From: Vannielia litorea
Lineage (GTDB): Bacteria; Pseudomonadota; Alphaproteobacteria; Rhodobacterales; Rhodobacteraceae
Assembly: GCF_900142295.1 (NCBI RefSeq)
Contig: NZ_FSRL01000001.1
Coordinates: forward strand, 2,852,001-2,916,000
Length of the DNA: 64,000 nucleotides
Direction: 5' to 3'
This document shows, piece after piece, positions 1-8,428 of the stretch. Both the position numbers and the translations under genes were made by a program. The notes under the pieces were generated by a model. The model saw only the letters and a list, made by a program, of their open reading frames with translations, searched no databases and was not told the DNA's origin. The stretch's first letter is position 1. The number at the start of each line of letters is the position of its first letter.

Positions 1-996
1 GTTGGCCGCACCGGCGCCCACGAACATCGGGTAGTCACCCACCTCGTTCTTGGCGAGCTCCTTGAAGCCGGGGTCGGTCCGCACCGCCTCGAAGGCGGCG
101 ACATAGGCATCGACCATATCCTGCGGTGTGCCGGCGGGCAGGAAGGCGATCTTCTGGCTCGGGTAGCCGGAGATGAAGAAGGCCTTCCAGGCGTCCCAGG
201 CAGTGCCCTCGGTCTCGCAGCCCTCGGTGGCTTCGCAGACTTCCTTGAAGCTCGGCATGTCGGGGAAGGTCGGGTCGCGGACGATCACGCCGTTCTCGTC
301 GAGCGCGCCCCAGGTCATCATCGGCACGGCGGTGCCGGCGGCCACCAGGTCGGCCGCGCCGCCGAGGTAGCCCGAGGAGGTCTGGTAGTCGATCGTGGCT
401 TCGCCGCGCTCGAACATCAGGCGGCCGTCACCGCGCCCCTTGATCCCGAAGACCGGCTCCACCTTCATGCCCAGCATCTGCCAGGCGAGCAGCGGCACGA
501 GATCGAGGCCGGTGGCCCCCTGCGAGCCGAAGATGAAGTCGATGTCCTTGAGGTTGTTGGCCGAGCCGTCGAACTTGGCGCCATCCTCGGCGTTGATGTA
601 GGCCACGCCGCCGGTGCCGGTGGCCATGACGGGGATCCAGTCCTTGTACTCGTAGCGCACGCGCGGGTCGTTCAGCAGGTAGGGAAACTGGGTCGAACCG
701 GAGGTGCCGAACAGCAGCGTGCCATCCTCGTGCTCCTGCTCCTGGAACCAGTTGGCGCCCTTGGTCGAGCCGGCGCCGGGCATGAACTTGACCACCACGG
801 TCGGATTGCCGGGCAGCTGTTCGGAGAGCAGCGGCGCGAAGAAGTTGGCCCATTTGGCGGAGCCGCCGGTTTCGGAGAACGGAATAACCCATTCGATCGT
901 CTTGCCGGAAAAATCGACTTCGGCCAGCGCGGGGGCGGTCATCCCGGCAACGGCGAGCGTGGCAGCAGCCAGTCTGGATGCGAGCTTCATGGTCAT
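1..996 (-). CDS. tctC: TctC/Bug-family tripartite tricarboxylate transporter solute-binding protein (C-terminus outside window)
   Basis: Periplasmic binding protein that delivers a carboxylic acid to a TctAB-type permease. The product begins with a clear Sec signal (MTMKLASRLAAATLAVAG, then APALA|E), followed by Bug-family features: a DFSGKTIEWVIPFSETGG beta-strand/loop, the FMPGAGSTKGANWF segment and a GTSGSTQFP loop. Start chosen at 996 because GGGAGG lies 6 nt upstream; ATG at 990 is possible. The reading frame runs off the left edge, so about 330 residues are visible and tctB/tctA would lie outside the window if present. It diverges from a TctD/TctE-like regulator pair, the classic arrangement for this transporter. 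The substrate (citrate, tricarballylate or another acid) cannot be told from sequence. Confidence 0.88.
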   Translation of the reverse strand, partial: MTMKLASRLAAATLAVAGMTAPALAEVDFSGKTIEWVIPFSETGGSAKWANFFAPLLSEQLPGNPTVVVKFMPGAGSTKGANWFQEQEHEDGTLLFGTSGSTQFPYLLNDPRVRYEYKDWIPVMATGTGGVAYINAEDGAKFDGSANNLKDIDFIFGSQGATGLDLVPLLAWQMLGMKVEPVFGIKGRGDGRLMFERGEATIDYQTSSGYLGGAADLVAAGTAVPMMTWGALDENGVIVRDPTFPDMPSFKEVCEATEGCETEGTAWDAWKAFFISGYPSQKIAFLPAGTPQDMVDAYVAAFEAVRTDPGFKELAKNEVGDYPMFVGAGAAN

Positions 997-1108
997 AGGT
1001 GTCCTCCCAAGGACGTTCGTCGTGCCCGGTGCAGCGCACCGAACCCTTCAGTTTTGCATTTCAGGGAACGAATCCCTCCTCCAATGCGACTGAACCTGCC
1101 GGACCAAC

Positions 1109-1126
1109 CTTGCGCCAAACTTGCGC
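1109..1126. promoter_or_regulatory. Candidate response-regulator binding repeats upstream of tctD
   Basis: Two copies of CTTGCGC start 11 bp apart (1109 and 1120) in the divergent tctC/tctD intergenic region. Tandem direct repeats at about one helical turn are the usual target of OmpR/TctD-family winged-helix regulators. The repeat is seen directly; that TctD binds it is inferred. It lies about 20 bp upstream of the tctD start. Confidence 0.35.
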
Positions 1127-1146
1127 AACATGACAAAACTTTGATC

Positions 1147-1818
1147 ATGAGGATCGCCATCATCGAGGATAACACGGAGCTGGCACATGGAATTGCCTCG
1201 CGTCTGCGCGACCGGGGCCATTCGGTGGACGTGCTGCACGACGGCGAGGAGGGCGATGCCTTTCTGGCCCGGGATGGCGCCGACCTCGTGGTGCTCGACA
1301 TCAACCTGCCCCTGATGAACGGGCTCGCCGTGCTGCGCGCCCTGCGCCGGCGCGGCGACGGGGTGCCGGTGATCCTGCTCACCGCGCGCGGCGAGACGGA
1401 GGAGCGCGTGGCGGGTCTCGATGCGGGTGCCGACGACTATCTGACCAAGCCCTTCGAAATGGACGAACTGGAGGCGCGGCTGCGCGCGCTGGCGCGGCGC
1501 AAGAACCTCGTCTTTGCCGCCATCGACCGGATCGGGCAGCTCGTCTTCGACCGGACCAGCCGCCAGCTGCTGGACGGCGACGAGCCGCTCGACGTGCCGC
1601 GCCGCGAGATCGCCACGCTGGAGTGCCTGCTCGAGCGGCGCGGGCGGATCGTGGCGAAGGCGCAACTCACCGCCCATGTCTACGGGACCGGGGCAGAGGT
1701 GGACGACAGCGCGATCGAGCCCCATGTCTCCCGGTTACGGCGCCGGCTGGAGGGCTACGGCATCAGGATCAAGACAGCACGCGGCCTGGGCTACATGCTG
1801 GAAGCCGAGACCCCATGA
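1147..1818 (+). CDS. tctD: OmpR-family response regulator, TctD-like
   Basis: DNA-binding response regulator of 223 aa. Receiver domain, residues 1-115: acidic pair in IIEDN, phospho-acceptor D51 in VVLDINLP, LLTARG switch threonine and LTKPFE lysine. C-terminal winged helix, residues ~125-220: DVPRREIATLECLL, recognition region DDSAIEPHVSRLRRRL and wing ARGLGYML. The start at 1147 was chosen because the receiver fold begins exactly there; upstream in-frame codons have no family similarity. It overlaps the sensor kinase by 4 nt (ATGA), so the two are co-translated. The divergent tctC gene suggests it controls carboxylate uptake. Confidence 0.92.
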   Translation: MRIAIIEDNTELAHGIASRLRDRGHSVDVLHDGEEGDAFLARDGADLVVLDINLPLMNGLAVLRALRRRGDGVPVILLTARGETEERVAGLDAGADDYLTKPFEMDELEARLRALARRKNLVFAAIDRIGQLVFDRTSRQLLDGDEPLDVPRREIATLECLLERRGRIVAKAQLTAHVYGTGAEVDDSAIEPHVSRLRRRLEGYGIRIKTARGLGYMLEAETP

Positions 1819-3209
1819 GCGCCGGGTCATGGTCGCTGCGGGCGCGACTGCTTCTGCTGATCCTCTGCCCGCTCCTGGTGGTCGGCTCGGCGCTGGGGTT
1901 CTGGCGGTTCCAGTCGGCGCAGAGCACGGCCCAGGAGCTGTTCGACCGGGGCCTTCTGGCCACCGCGCTGGCCATTGCACGGGACGTGACGATCTCGGAG
2001 GGCGATGCGCTCTCGCCCCGGACCCGCGACCTGATTTCCGACGCAGGCGGCGGCGAGGTGTTCTATCACGTCACCGGGCCGGGGGGATATTACGTGACCG
2101 GCTATGCCTACCCGCCGAGCGTCGGCGTGCGCCCGTCGGGCGATGACCTGCACTACCTGGTGGCGGAGTATCGTGGCGAGCCGGTGCGGGTGCTGCGCCT
2201 GACCGAGACCACCACGCTGGGAAACCTCACCGGCGAGACCATCGTGACCGTCTGGCAACGCGTCGCCGACCGGCAGCGGTTTGCCCATGCGCTGGCCTGG
2301 AGAGCCGCGGCGGTGATCACGGCGCTGCTGGCCACGCTGGTCGTGGTGGTGTGGTTCGGCGTCAACATCGGCCTGCGGCCGCTTGCAAACCTGCGCGCGG
2401 CCATCGAGCGCCGCTCGCCCGACGACCTGAGCCGGATCCAGCGCGCCGTGCCGGTGGAGGTCAGCGGCATCGTCAGCACGCTGAACCGCCTGCTCGGGCA
2501 GGTGGAAAACGACATCAAGGCGCATCAGGCCTTCATCTCCGACGCGGCGCATCAGCTGCGCAATCCGGCCTCCGGCATCCTCTCGCTGGCCGAGACGATG
2601 CCGGCGGTCACCGACCCCTCCGAGAGGGCGGCGCATGAGCAGAAGCTGATCGCCGCTGCCCGCAAGTCGGCCCGGCTCGCGGAACGGCTGCTCTCGCTCG
2701 AGCGCCTGCGCTACAGTACTGCCACGGCCCAGGAGGCCTTCGACCTGAGCGACTGCGCGGCGGCGGCCTGCGGCGATATCGCCTCGCAAGCCCTGGCGCG
2801 TGACATCGAATTCACCTTCGAGCGATGCCGCGAACCCCTGCCGGTCATCGCGGACCAGACCCTGGTGGCCGAGGCGATCGGCAATCTCGTCGACAATGCG
2901 CTGACCCATGGCGGGTCCGGGTTGCGCATGGTCCGCGTCAGCACCAGGACGGATGGCGCCGTCGCCGAGGTGGAGGTCGAGGATGACGGGGCCGGGCTTC
3001 CGGCCGGGGCGGACGCGGTGGTGTTTCGCAGGTTCAGCCAGCTCGACGGTGGCAAGGGCAGCGGCCTCGGCCTGTCGATCGTGCAGGAGGTCGCCCGCGC
3101 CCATGGCGGGGAGGCTGCGCTGCGGAGCCGCACCGGCGGCGCGACCTTCGTGCTGTCCTTCCCGCTTGCAAGGCCCGGCTCACCGGCGGCGCCGGCGCAG
3201 AGCGGCTGA
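1815..3209 (+). CDS. tctE: Sensor histidine kinase, TctE-like
   Basis: Membrane-bound sensor kinase of 464 aa that pairs with the preceding response regulator. Transmembrane helix ~9-30, periplasmic sensing domain ~31-160, second helix ~163-187, then a HAMP-like linker. Phospho-acceptor box FISDAAHQLRNP (His near residue 245), N box EAIGNLVDNALTHGG, G1 box VEDDGAGLP and G2 box GKGSGLGLSIV are all intact, so it should be active. The ATG lies within the tctD stop (ATGA). The periplasmic part resembles the sensor domain of TctE kinases, but the ligand is unknown. Confidence 0.92.
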   Translation: MSAGSWSLRARLLLLILCPLLVVGSALGFWRFQSAQSTAQELFDRGLLATALAIARDVTISEGDALSPRTRDLISDAGGGEVFYHVTGPGGYYVTGYAYPPSVGVRPSGDDLHYLVAEYRGEPVRVLRLTETTTLGNLTGETIVTVWQRVADRQRFAHALAWRAAAVITALLATLVVVVWFGVNIGLRPLANLRAAIERRSPDDLSRIQRAVPVEVSGIVSTLNRLLGQVENDIKAHQAFISDAAHQLRNPASGILSLAETMPAVTDPSERAAHEQKLIAAARKSARLAERLLSLERLRYSTATAQEAFDLSDCAAAACGDIASQALARDIEFTFERCREPLPVIADQTLVAEAIGNLVDNALTHGGSGLRMVRVSTRTDGAVAEVEVEDDGAGLPAGADAVVFRRFSQLDGGKGSGLGLSIVQEVARAHGGEAALRSRTGGATFVLSFPLARPGSPAAPAQSG

Positions 3210-3308
3210 GCCGCGCCGGGCGCCCGGTCAGCCGGAGGCGCGCCGACAATGGTGCCCCAGATCCGTCCGCGCCCGCCCGACTATCAGCAGCGCGGCGCCG
3301 CGGGCGAT

Positions 3309-3749
3309 CTAGAGCATGCCCAGCGTTGCGATGAAGGGCGCCACGTTGAGCCGGGTGATCAGCAGCCCGTTCACCCAGCCCACGAAGACGCCGACGAGGC
3401 AAACCATCCCCACGATCTCGAGCGTGTCGAACTGGATCGACCAACCAAGGCCGAGGTCGATGCCGTTGAGCAGCAGGAAGCCCGCGATCATCGACGTGAG
3501 GCCCACGACCGAGCCGACCGACAGGTCGATGCCGCCGGTGAAGATGACATAGGTCATGCCGATGGCGAGGAAGGCGTTGATCGCCACATGCTTGGAGATC
3601 AGCACCGCCTTGGCAACGCTCAGAAAGTTGGGCGCGGCCATGGCGAAACAGGTCAAGACGAGGATCAGCGCCGCGAAGGTCCGGGCCTTCAGCAGCAGCA
3701 GGAGCCAGTTCACCTGCGCGGCGGGTTGCGGTTGGGCGGTGACGCTCAT
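3309..3749 (-). pseudogene. Truncated ribose-type ABC transporter permease (rbsC remnant)
   Basis: The frame starts like a normal RbsC-family permease: hydrophobic helices, MTYVIFTGGIDLSVGSVVGL (the conserved EAA-like/GGIDLSVGS signature) and NGLLITRLNVAPFIATLGML. It then stops at codon 147, where about 330 residues would be expected. The missing part holds the C-terminal helices, and none of it is visible before the kinase gene downstream. Together with the damaged ATPase fragment upstream this is a decayed sugar importer, not a functional short protein. Confidence 0.82.
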
Positions 3750-4128
3750 GCGGCGCTCTCCTGTCTGTGCTCATGGGGGTGGCCGCGGCGAGCACCTCGG
3801 CGGCCTCGGTAGTGCGGGAGAATTCGCCGGTGATCCGGCCATCGGCCATCGCCAGGATACGGTCGCTGAGCGCCATGCACTCCTCGATCTCGGAGGTGCG
3901 GACCAGCACCCCCAGCCCCTCGGCGGCGAGCTGCCGCATGACCCTGTAGATCTCGGCCTTGGCGCCCACGTCGACGCCGCGCCTGGGCTCGTCCATCAGC
4001 AAGATCTTCGGGCCGGTCATCAGCGCCTTGCCGATGATGACCTTCTGCTGGTTGCCGCCGGAGCGCGACGACACCGGGTTCTCGGCGCTGGAGACCTTGA
4101 TGGTGAGCCGCCGCCGGAGCCCGCCGCG
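3742..4128 (-). pseudogene. C-terminal remnant of ribose-type ABC transporter ATPase (rbsA)
   Basis: About 125 codons of the second ATPase half remain. The ABC signature appears as RSGGNQQKV instead of LSGGNQQKV. Walker B appears as ILLMDEPRRGVDVGAKAEIYRV, with Thr replaced by Arg in the usual EPTRG. The first ATPase domain and Walker A are absent. A stop lies at about 4129-4131 just upstream. The expected coupled end (QESAA then TGA overlapping the permease ATG) is out of frame by one base, so a single-base indel separates body and end. Deletion, substitutions at key residues and a frameshift all point to a dead gene. Confidence 0.8.
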
Positions 4129-4163
4129 CTACGCGCCAATGGTTATATTATGTTTCGATGCAA

Positions 4164-4656
4164 TCAGGCCGTCGCTTCGATGGCATCCAGGTTCCGCTCC
4201 AGCACGGCCATGACCGCCTCGCGCAGTGGATCGCGTGCCCCGCGCCCAGGCCGCGGCGAGGATCAGCTTGGAGCGCGTCGTGCCCGCCGGCACCGAGAGG
4301 CCCACGAAGGTGACGCCCGGCACCTGCAGGCGCGCGGTCCTGCGCGGCACGATGGCCAGCCCGGTGCCGGCCGCGACGAGGTTGACGATGGTCTGCCTTT
4401 CCTCCGCAACCTGCGCGATGCGGGCCGTCAGCCCGGCCGCCGCGTTGTCGATGGCACCGACCTTCAGGACCGGAGCCTCCGACTTGCGGACAAAGCGCAC
4501 CTTGGCCTCGAAGGCGTCGGCCGAGGCCACCAGCGCGCGGGTGCCCTCGATCAGCGCCGCACCGGCCTCGGTGATTGAAACCGCCCGCGTGGTCCGCAGG
4601 AAGAGGCGGGTTTTCTCCGCGACGGCGAGAAAACACTTGGGCCGCTTGATGTCTAT
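4164..4656 (-). pseudogene. LysR-family regulator remnant with internal deletions and a frameshift
   Basis: The N-terminus reads [13 protein letters not shown], the LysR helix start, but the expected ATG is ATA. It jumps straight to [16 protein letters not shown], so most of the HTH region is missing. Another in-frame jump occurs after [11 protein letters not shown], removing much of the effector domain. It resumes at [28 protein letters not shown] and the C-terminal end appears only after a one-base frameshift near GTR (then [22 protein letters not shown], stop at 4164). It is divergent from the tartrate/malate dehydrogenase gene, so it was probably its regulator. Confidence 0.82.
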
Positions 4657-4842
4657 CGGGCGGCCTCTCTCTTTTGCAAATCTGAATAAAGTCATTTGAC
4701 GATTGAGAAGCCGCATCCCTTCCAGATACCTTCCCGCAAAACCCCGAGGAGAGGCGTTGGAGGATTTCCCGCCATGTCTGTCAGCCAACTGGACCCCGCC
4801 GGGGGCTCCGGGTCACAAGCCGAACGGCAAGGGAGCAACCCA

Positions 4843-5916
4843 TTGAGAACCTACAAGATCGCTTCCATTCCGGCCGATGGCATCGGCCCCGAGGTCATCG
4901 CCGCCGGCCTGCAGGCGCTCGAAGCCCTGGCCCGGCGCGACGGCGGCTTCGAGCTCGACGTGACCGAGTTCGACTGGTCGTCGGAGCGCTACCGCAAGAC
5001 CGGCGCGCTGATGCCCGAAGACGGCCGGGACCAGATCAAGGATTTCGACGCCATCTTCTTCGGAGCCGTCGGCGCCCCCGACATACCGGATCACGTCACC
5101 CTCTGGGGCCTGCGCCTGCCGCTCTGCCAGGGTTTCGACCAATACGCCAACGTGCGCCCCACCAAGATCCTGCCCGGCATCACCTCGCCGCTGGCAGGTG
5201 TCGGCCCCGGCGACCTGGACTGGGTAATCGTCCGCGAGAACTCCGAAGGCGAGTATTCCGGCATCGGCGGCCGGGCCCACAGGGGTCTGCCCGAGGAGGT
5301 GGCGACCGAAGTGTCGATCTTCACCCGCGTCGGCGTGGAGCGGATCATGCGCTACGCCTTCAAGCCCGCCCAGTCCCGCCCGCGCAAGCTGCTGACGGTG
5401 GTGACCAAGTCCAACGCCCAGCGCCACGGCATGGTGATGTGGGACGAGATCGCTGCCGAGGTCGGCAAGGATTTCCCCGATGTGACCTGGGACAAGATGC
5501 TGGTCGACGCGATGACCGTGCGGATGGTCAAGAGCCCCCGCTCGCTCGACACCATCGTGGCCACCAACCTGCACGCCGACATCCTGAGCGACCTCGCCGG
5601 TGCGCTGGCCGGGTCTCTCGGCGTGGCGCCCACCGGCAACATCGACCCCGAGCGCCGCTACCCCTCGATGTTCGAGCCGATCCACGGCTCGGCCTTCGAC
5701 ATCACCGGCAAGGGCATCGCCAACCCCGTGGCCACGTTCTGGACCGCAAGCCAGATGCTCGAGCACCTGGGCGAGGCCGATGCCGCCCGCCGCCTGATGC
5801 GGGCGGTGGAGAAGGTCTGCGCCGATGGCATCCTCACGCCCGACGTGGGCGGCGATGCGACCACCCGGCAGGTGACCGACGCGGTCTGCGAAGCGATCCG
5901 CGGCGAGAACATCTGA
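4843..5916 (+). CDS. ttuC: Tartrate dehydrogenase / D-malate dehydrogenase (decarboxylating)
   Basis: Cytosolic NAD- and divalent-metal-dependent beta-decarboxylating dehydrogenase of the isocitrate/isopropylmalate dehydrogenase superfamily, 357 aa. Features: IPADGIGPEV at the N-terminus, the substrate Arg region around FDQYANVRPTKILPG, VIVRENSEGEYSGIGG, VTKSNAQRHGMVMWDE, the metal-binding NLHADILSDLAGAL and EPIHGSAFDITGKGIANP. The start is taken as TTG at 4843 (GGGAG 7 nt upstream) because similarity to the family begins at RTYKIASIPADG. An in-frame ATG at 4774 would add 23 residues without family similarity. Tartrate, D-malate and isopropylmalate substrates are not separable here, but the TtuC/DmlA subfamily is clear. 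Confidence 0.87.
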   Translation: MRTYKIASIPADGIGPEVIAAGLQALEALARRDGGFELDVTEFDWSSERYRKTGALMPEDGRDQIKDFDAIFFGAVGAPDIPDHVTLWGLRLPLCQGFDQYANVRPTKILPGITSPLAGVGPGDLDWVIVRENSEGEYSGIGGRAHRGLPEEVATEVSIFTRVGVERIMRYAFKPAQSRPRKLLTVVTKSNAQRHGMVMWDEIAAEVGKDFPDVTWDKMLVDAMTVRMVKSPRSLDTIVATNLHADILSDLAGALAGSLGVAPTGNIDPERRYPSMFEPIHGSAFDITGKGIANPVATFWTASQMLEHLGEADAARRLMRAVEKVCADGILTPDVGGDATTRQVTDAVCEAIRGENI

Positions 5917-6117
5917 GGCAGGCCATGGGCGCCGCTGAGGCATCGGCGCCGGTGTGCTGGCCGGCCCGCATGTCTTGCCGGCCGCCTTGGGCAGGCACAC
6001 CCGCAGCATGGCGCCCACGCGCCCCCCTCACTGCCTCTGTCCGGGTCGTCGCACTCTGCGCCGCGCCGCGCCTGCCGCCCCTTCGCCGCCCCGTGCAAAA
6101 AGTTTCAAAAACCCGTC

Positions 6118-6146
6118 TTGCCATCCTCCGACATTGCTCCTAGAAA
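6118..6146 (+). promoter_or_regulatory. Candidate promoter of tRNA-Phe
   Basis: TTGCCA (6118-6123) and TAGAAA (6141-6146) separated by 17 bp lie about 37 bp before the tRNA 5' end. Match and spacing suit a housekeeping promoter, but GC-rich alphaproteobacterial promoters are poorly conserved. Confidence 0.35.
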
Positions 6147-6182
6147 CGCGCGACCCTGGGAGCAGGCAACCGCTCCCCCCGT

Positions 6183-6257
6183 GCCCGGGTAGCTCAGGGG
6201 TAGAGCAGTGGATTGAAAATCCTCGTGTCGGTGGTTCGATTCCGCCCCCGGGCACCA
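6183..6257 (+). tRNA. tRNA-Phe (anticodon GAA)
   Basis: A 75-nt cloverleaf with encoded CCA. The acceptor stem GCCCGGG pairs with CCCGGGC at 6247-6253, followed by the A discriminator and CCA. The D arm begins TAGCTCAGGGGTAGAGC. The anticodon loop TTGAAAA holds GAA. The T arm GGTTCGATTCC is canonical. The gene is intact although an island is inserted at its 3' end, because the island's attachment repeat restores the 3' half. Confidence 0.96.
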
Positions 6258-6258
6258 T
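6212..6258 (+). repeat. attL: Left attachment site (47-bp direct repeat, in tRNA-Phe)
   Basis: Starts with attgaaaatcctcgtgtcgg and runs from the anticodon arm to the end of the tRNA. It recurs perfectly at 20379-20425. The flanking bases differ on both sides. This is the expected core of a tRNA-directed integration, covering the 3' half of the tRNA. Confidence 0.93.
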
Positions 6259-6306
6259 AAAAATCAAATACTTAGAGCCAATCCAGCGTATGGCATGAGG
6301 GCGCGC

Positions 6307-6324
6307 GTGTAATTTATGTGTAAT
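6307..6324. repeat. Island end repeat, left copy (possible integrase arm site)
   Basis: GTGTAATTTATGTGTAAT, itself two GTGTAAT units. A copy with one mismatch sits at 20233-20250 near the other end in the same orientation. It overlaps the last base of the integrase stop codon. Paired short repeats just inside both att cores suit arm-type binding by a tyrosine integrase (inference). Confidence 0.5.
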
Positions 6325-7502
6325 CAGGCCGAACTTTTCGGCTTTAACTTGCGGATGTTGTCGTCGTAGGTGCCGCTGACCCGCCCTTCCAACCGATCCA
6401 TGGCCGCCTCGATGTGGGACCCGCTTTGATGCGCGTAGCGGGCAACCATGGACAAGGTCTTGTGACCAGATATGCGCTGCACAGTGGGTAGATCGACCCC
6501 GGCCTGCACCAAATGCGTCACCGCCGTATGGCGAAGTGTGTGAGGGGTGATCTGGTCGGGATCGAGGCCAGCTCGCTCAGCGGAGCGGCGAAACGCCTTG
6601 CGGATCGTGTGGACGTGGCCGGTTGCGCTTCCCAGAGAAGGGAACAGCCATTCGCAGCCAGGCGGCAACATCTCCATGCGTTTTCTAAGATAGTCGGCCA
6701 ATTCACGCGTGATCGGCTGCTCACGAGACCCCGCTTTGGCCCGCGGAACCCAGATCACCCGCTTCCCGACGTCGACGTCTTCGCGACGGATCTTGAGAAT
6801 TTCCGCGTGGCGCATCCCAGTGTGAAGTCCAACCATGACGAAGGCGTGGACGTTTTCGTTGTGATCTGAAGCTGCGGCGTCCAACAACGCAACGCACTGA
6901 TCATCCGTCAGGTACACGATCCGCTGGTTATCTTCTTTGAAGCGATTGATCCTGACCGACTTGCTTTTTATCCACTTCCACTCGACCGCCTGGTTCAGCA
7001 GGTGTGAAAGTGTGGCCAAGTCTCGGTTCACGGTAGCCTTTGCTGCGCCCGCGGAGCGGCGGGCCTTCTTGTAGCGTTCAACGTCGAAGGACTCGATGGC
7101 ACTCAAGGGCTTGGCGGCAAGAAACGGCACCAAGTGCTGCCTTAACTGACGCTCTTTGATGTCTATGTTCTTTCCGTCGCTATCCCGAAGCCTCTGTACG
7201 TAGCGGTCTGCTGCCTCTTCGAAGCTCAGAGGAGTTTTGCGCCCCTCGGGCAACTCCAATCGCTGACGCCTTGCATCAGTTCTGGCTTGGGCGATGAAAT
7301 CTTCCGCCTGCTGCCTCGTCACACCCTCGGACTCTCTCCCGATCACGCGGTGAATGCGCCGACGGTCGACCATGATGTTGACGGAATAGACTCCGTCGCC
7401 GTTTCCATCCCGTCGAAATGTGATCCCGTGCTCCGAAATGGAAGCCCCTCGCTGGAGAGAACGGATCGCAGGACGTGTGAGCTTTGAGAAGCGAATAGGC
7501 AT
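6324..7502 (-). CDS. int: Tyrosine-type site-specific integrase of the island
   Basis: 392-aa phage-type integrase catalysing excision and insertion at tRNA-Phe. N-terminal arm-binding domain ~1-85, core-binding SAM-like domain ~92-185, catalytic domain ~195-375. All catalytic residues are visible: R231 (TGMRHAEI), K256 (RAKAGSREQPI), H321 and R324 (PHTLRHTA), H347 (SGHKTL) and nucleophile Y356 (ARYAHQS). Its 3' end is 65 bp from the tRNA, the usual place for the integrase of a tRNA-inserted island. Expected to be functional. Confidence 0.95.
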   Translation of the reverse strand: MPIRFSKLTRPAIRSLQRGASISEHGITFRRDGNGDGVYSVNIMVDRRRIHRVIGRESEGVTRQQAEDFIAQARTDARRQRLELPEGRKTPLSFEEAADRYVQRLRDSDGKNIDIKERQLRQHLVPFLAAKPLSAIESFDVERYKKARRSAGAAKATVNRDLATLSHLLNQAVEWKWIKSKSVRINRFKEDNQRIVYLTDDQCVALLDAAASDHNENVHAFVMVGLHTGMRHAEILKIRREDVDVGKRVIWVPRAKAGSREQPITRELADYLRKRMEMLPPGCEWLFPSLGSATGHVHTIRKAFRRSAERAGLDPDQITPHTLRHTAVTHLVQAGVDLPTVQRISGHKTLSMVARYAHQSGSHIEAAMDRLEGRVSGTYDDNIRKLKPKSSA

Positions 7503-7514
7503 TCCAATGAACCT

Positions 7515-8054
7515 CTAGAACGGAATCTCGTCGTCGATGTCTCTACTGGGTGGCGGCTCACCAACATCGGGAAGAACGTCCTGTTTCTTCTCGCCCATCG
7601 CGACCGCAACTAGGTCCTCCCAATGTTCGTCAACTCGCTCCCTCACGATGGCGTCCAAACTGATGCTGAAATCCCAATCGTTCCCCCGCCAACGACCGCG
7701 CCAGAAATGCCCATTCTCTTCGATCAGCGCCCAAATGTGTTGCTCTTCGAAGGTCAACAACTCAGGAGCAACAATTCCGAGCGATACCAAACGCTGGCTC
7801 TCGCGGACGTGCCAAAGTACATCGGCGCGTTCTCCGAACGTATTCGGCTCATCAAAATCAGAGTTGCGCCACTTGTTGATGACCTGCGTCTGAATGTGTT
7901 CGGCCAAAGTCGCTTCAATGAATGATGACTTGGTTCGTCGCTGGGAGCGAGCCGCCAACTCGCACAAGTAGTTCAGGCGCGGATCGAGCCGAATCGAGAC
8001 CGTCTCGGTCCTGCCCAGCTTGGAACCTGCCCCCTTCGGAACCTTGATCGCCAT
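7515..8054 (-). CDS. Ribbon-helix-helix-like DNA-binding protein
   Basis: 179 aa. Residues ~14-55 read TETVSIRLDPRLNYLCELAARSQ, then KSSFIEATLAEHIQ, the strand-helix-helix pattern of CopG/Arc-type repressors. The remaining two thirds (FTFEE-like helices, a Trp-rich segment and an acidic C-terminus ending DDEIPF) match no family I recognise. Start placed at 8054 with GAGGA just upstream; longer in-frame starts exist up to 8168. It lies 12 bp upstream of the integrase gene on the same strand, so it may regulate or be co-transcribed with it. A 17-bp palindrome lies 49 bp upstream, consistent with autoregulation. Confidence 0.65.
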   Translation of the reverse strand: MAIKVPKGAGSKLGRTETVSIRLDPRLNYLCELAARSQRRTKSSFIEATLAEHIQTQVINKWRNSDFDEPNTFGERADVLWHVRESQRLVSLGIVAPELLTFEEQHIWALIEENGHFWRGRWRGNDWDFSISLDAIVRERVDEHWEDLVAVAMGEKKQDVLPDVGEPPPSRDIDDEIPF

Positions 8055-8102
8055 GATGTCCTCGTGTCGAAACGTTCTGTAATGATCCATTTTGCACGGT
8101 TC

Positions 8103-8119
8103 GTATTGAGTTTCAATAC
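8103..8119. promoter_or_regulatory. 17-bp palindromic operator between divergent island regulators
   Basis: GTATTGA-GTT-TCAATAC is a perfect 7-bp inverted repeat in the 125-bp divergent gap between the RHH gene and the HTH gene. Its position upstream of both starts fits an operator, most likely for the RHH protein (inference). Confidence 0.5.
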
Positions 8120-8179
8120 ATGTCTTGCCCTTCTTGTCGTGTGCTGACCGAAGAACCCTGTTGAGCAAGGAACCAGGCC

Positions 8180-8428
8180 ATGAAAATCGACACTGACACG
8201 CAGCGGGTTTTCATCCACCCGGACGGACGCATGGATCGCAAGAACGCGGCCCGCTACCTTGGCTGCTCGCCGAAAACGCTCGCTGATTGGGCGATGAAGG
8301 GCCAAGGACCGCAGTACGTTCTGTTGGGCGGACGCGCTTTCTACTTCCTCGAAGACCTGCAATCCTGGATCGCCGCCGCCCCTCGCCTCGCCGGAACCGG
8401 CGGGCGGGATGCGCGGTCGAGCGACTAG
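8180..8428 (+). CDS. Small helix-turn-helix protein, excisionase/AlpA-like
   Basis: 82 aa. The segment GRMDRKNAARYLGCSPKTLADWAMKG is a MerR-like helix-turn-helix of the excisionase type, followed by GPQYVLLGGRAFYFLEDLQSWI, the wing and trailing helix typical of Xis/AlpA proteins. Such proteins act as recombination directionality factors or island regulators. AAGGA precedes the ATG. It is divergent from the RHH gene and leads a run of HTH, HTH and recombinase genes, so a role in excision control is plausible. Confidence 0.7.
   Translation: MKIDTDTQRVFIHPDGRMDRKNAARYLGCSPKTLADWAMKGQGPQYVLLGGRAFYFLEDLQSWIAAAPRLAGTGGRDARSSD

Noticed and set aside
3309..3749. Functional short permease
   Set aside because: It ends after the first half of the RbsC fold and its ATPase partner lacks Walker A and has a frameshift, so it cannot form a transporter.
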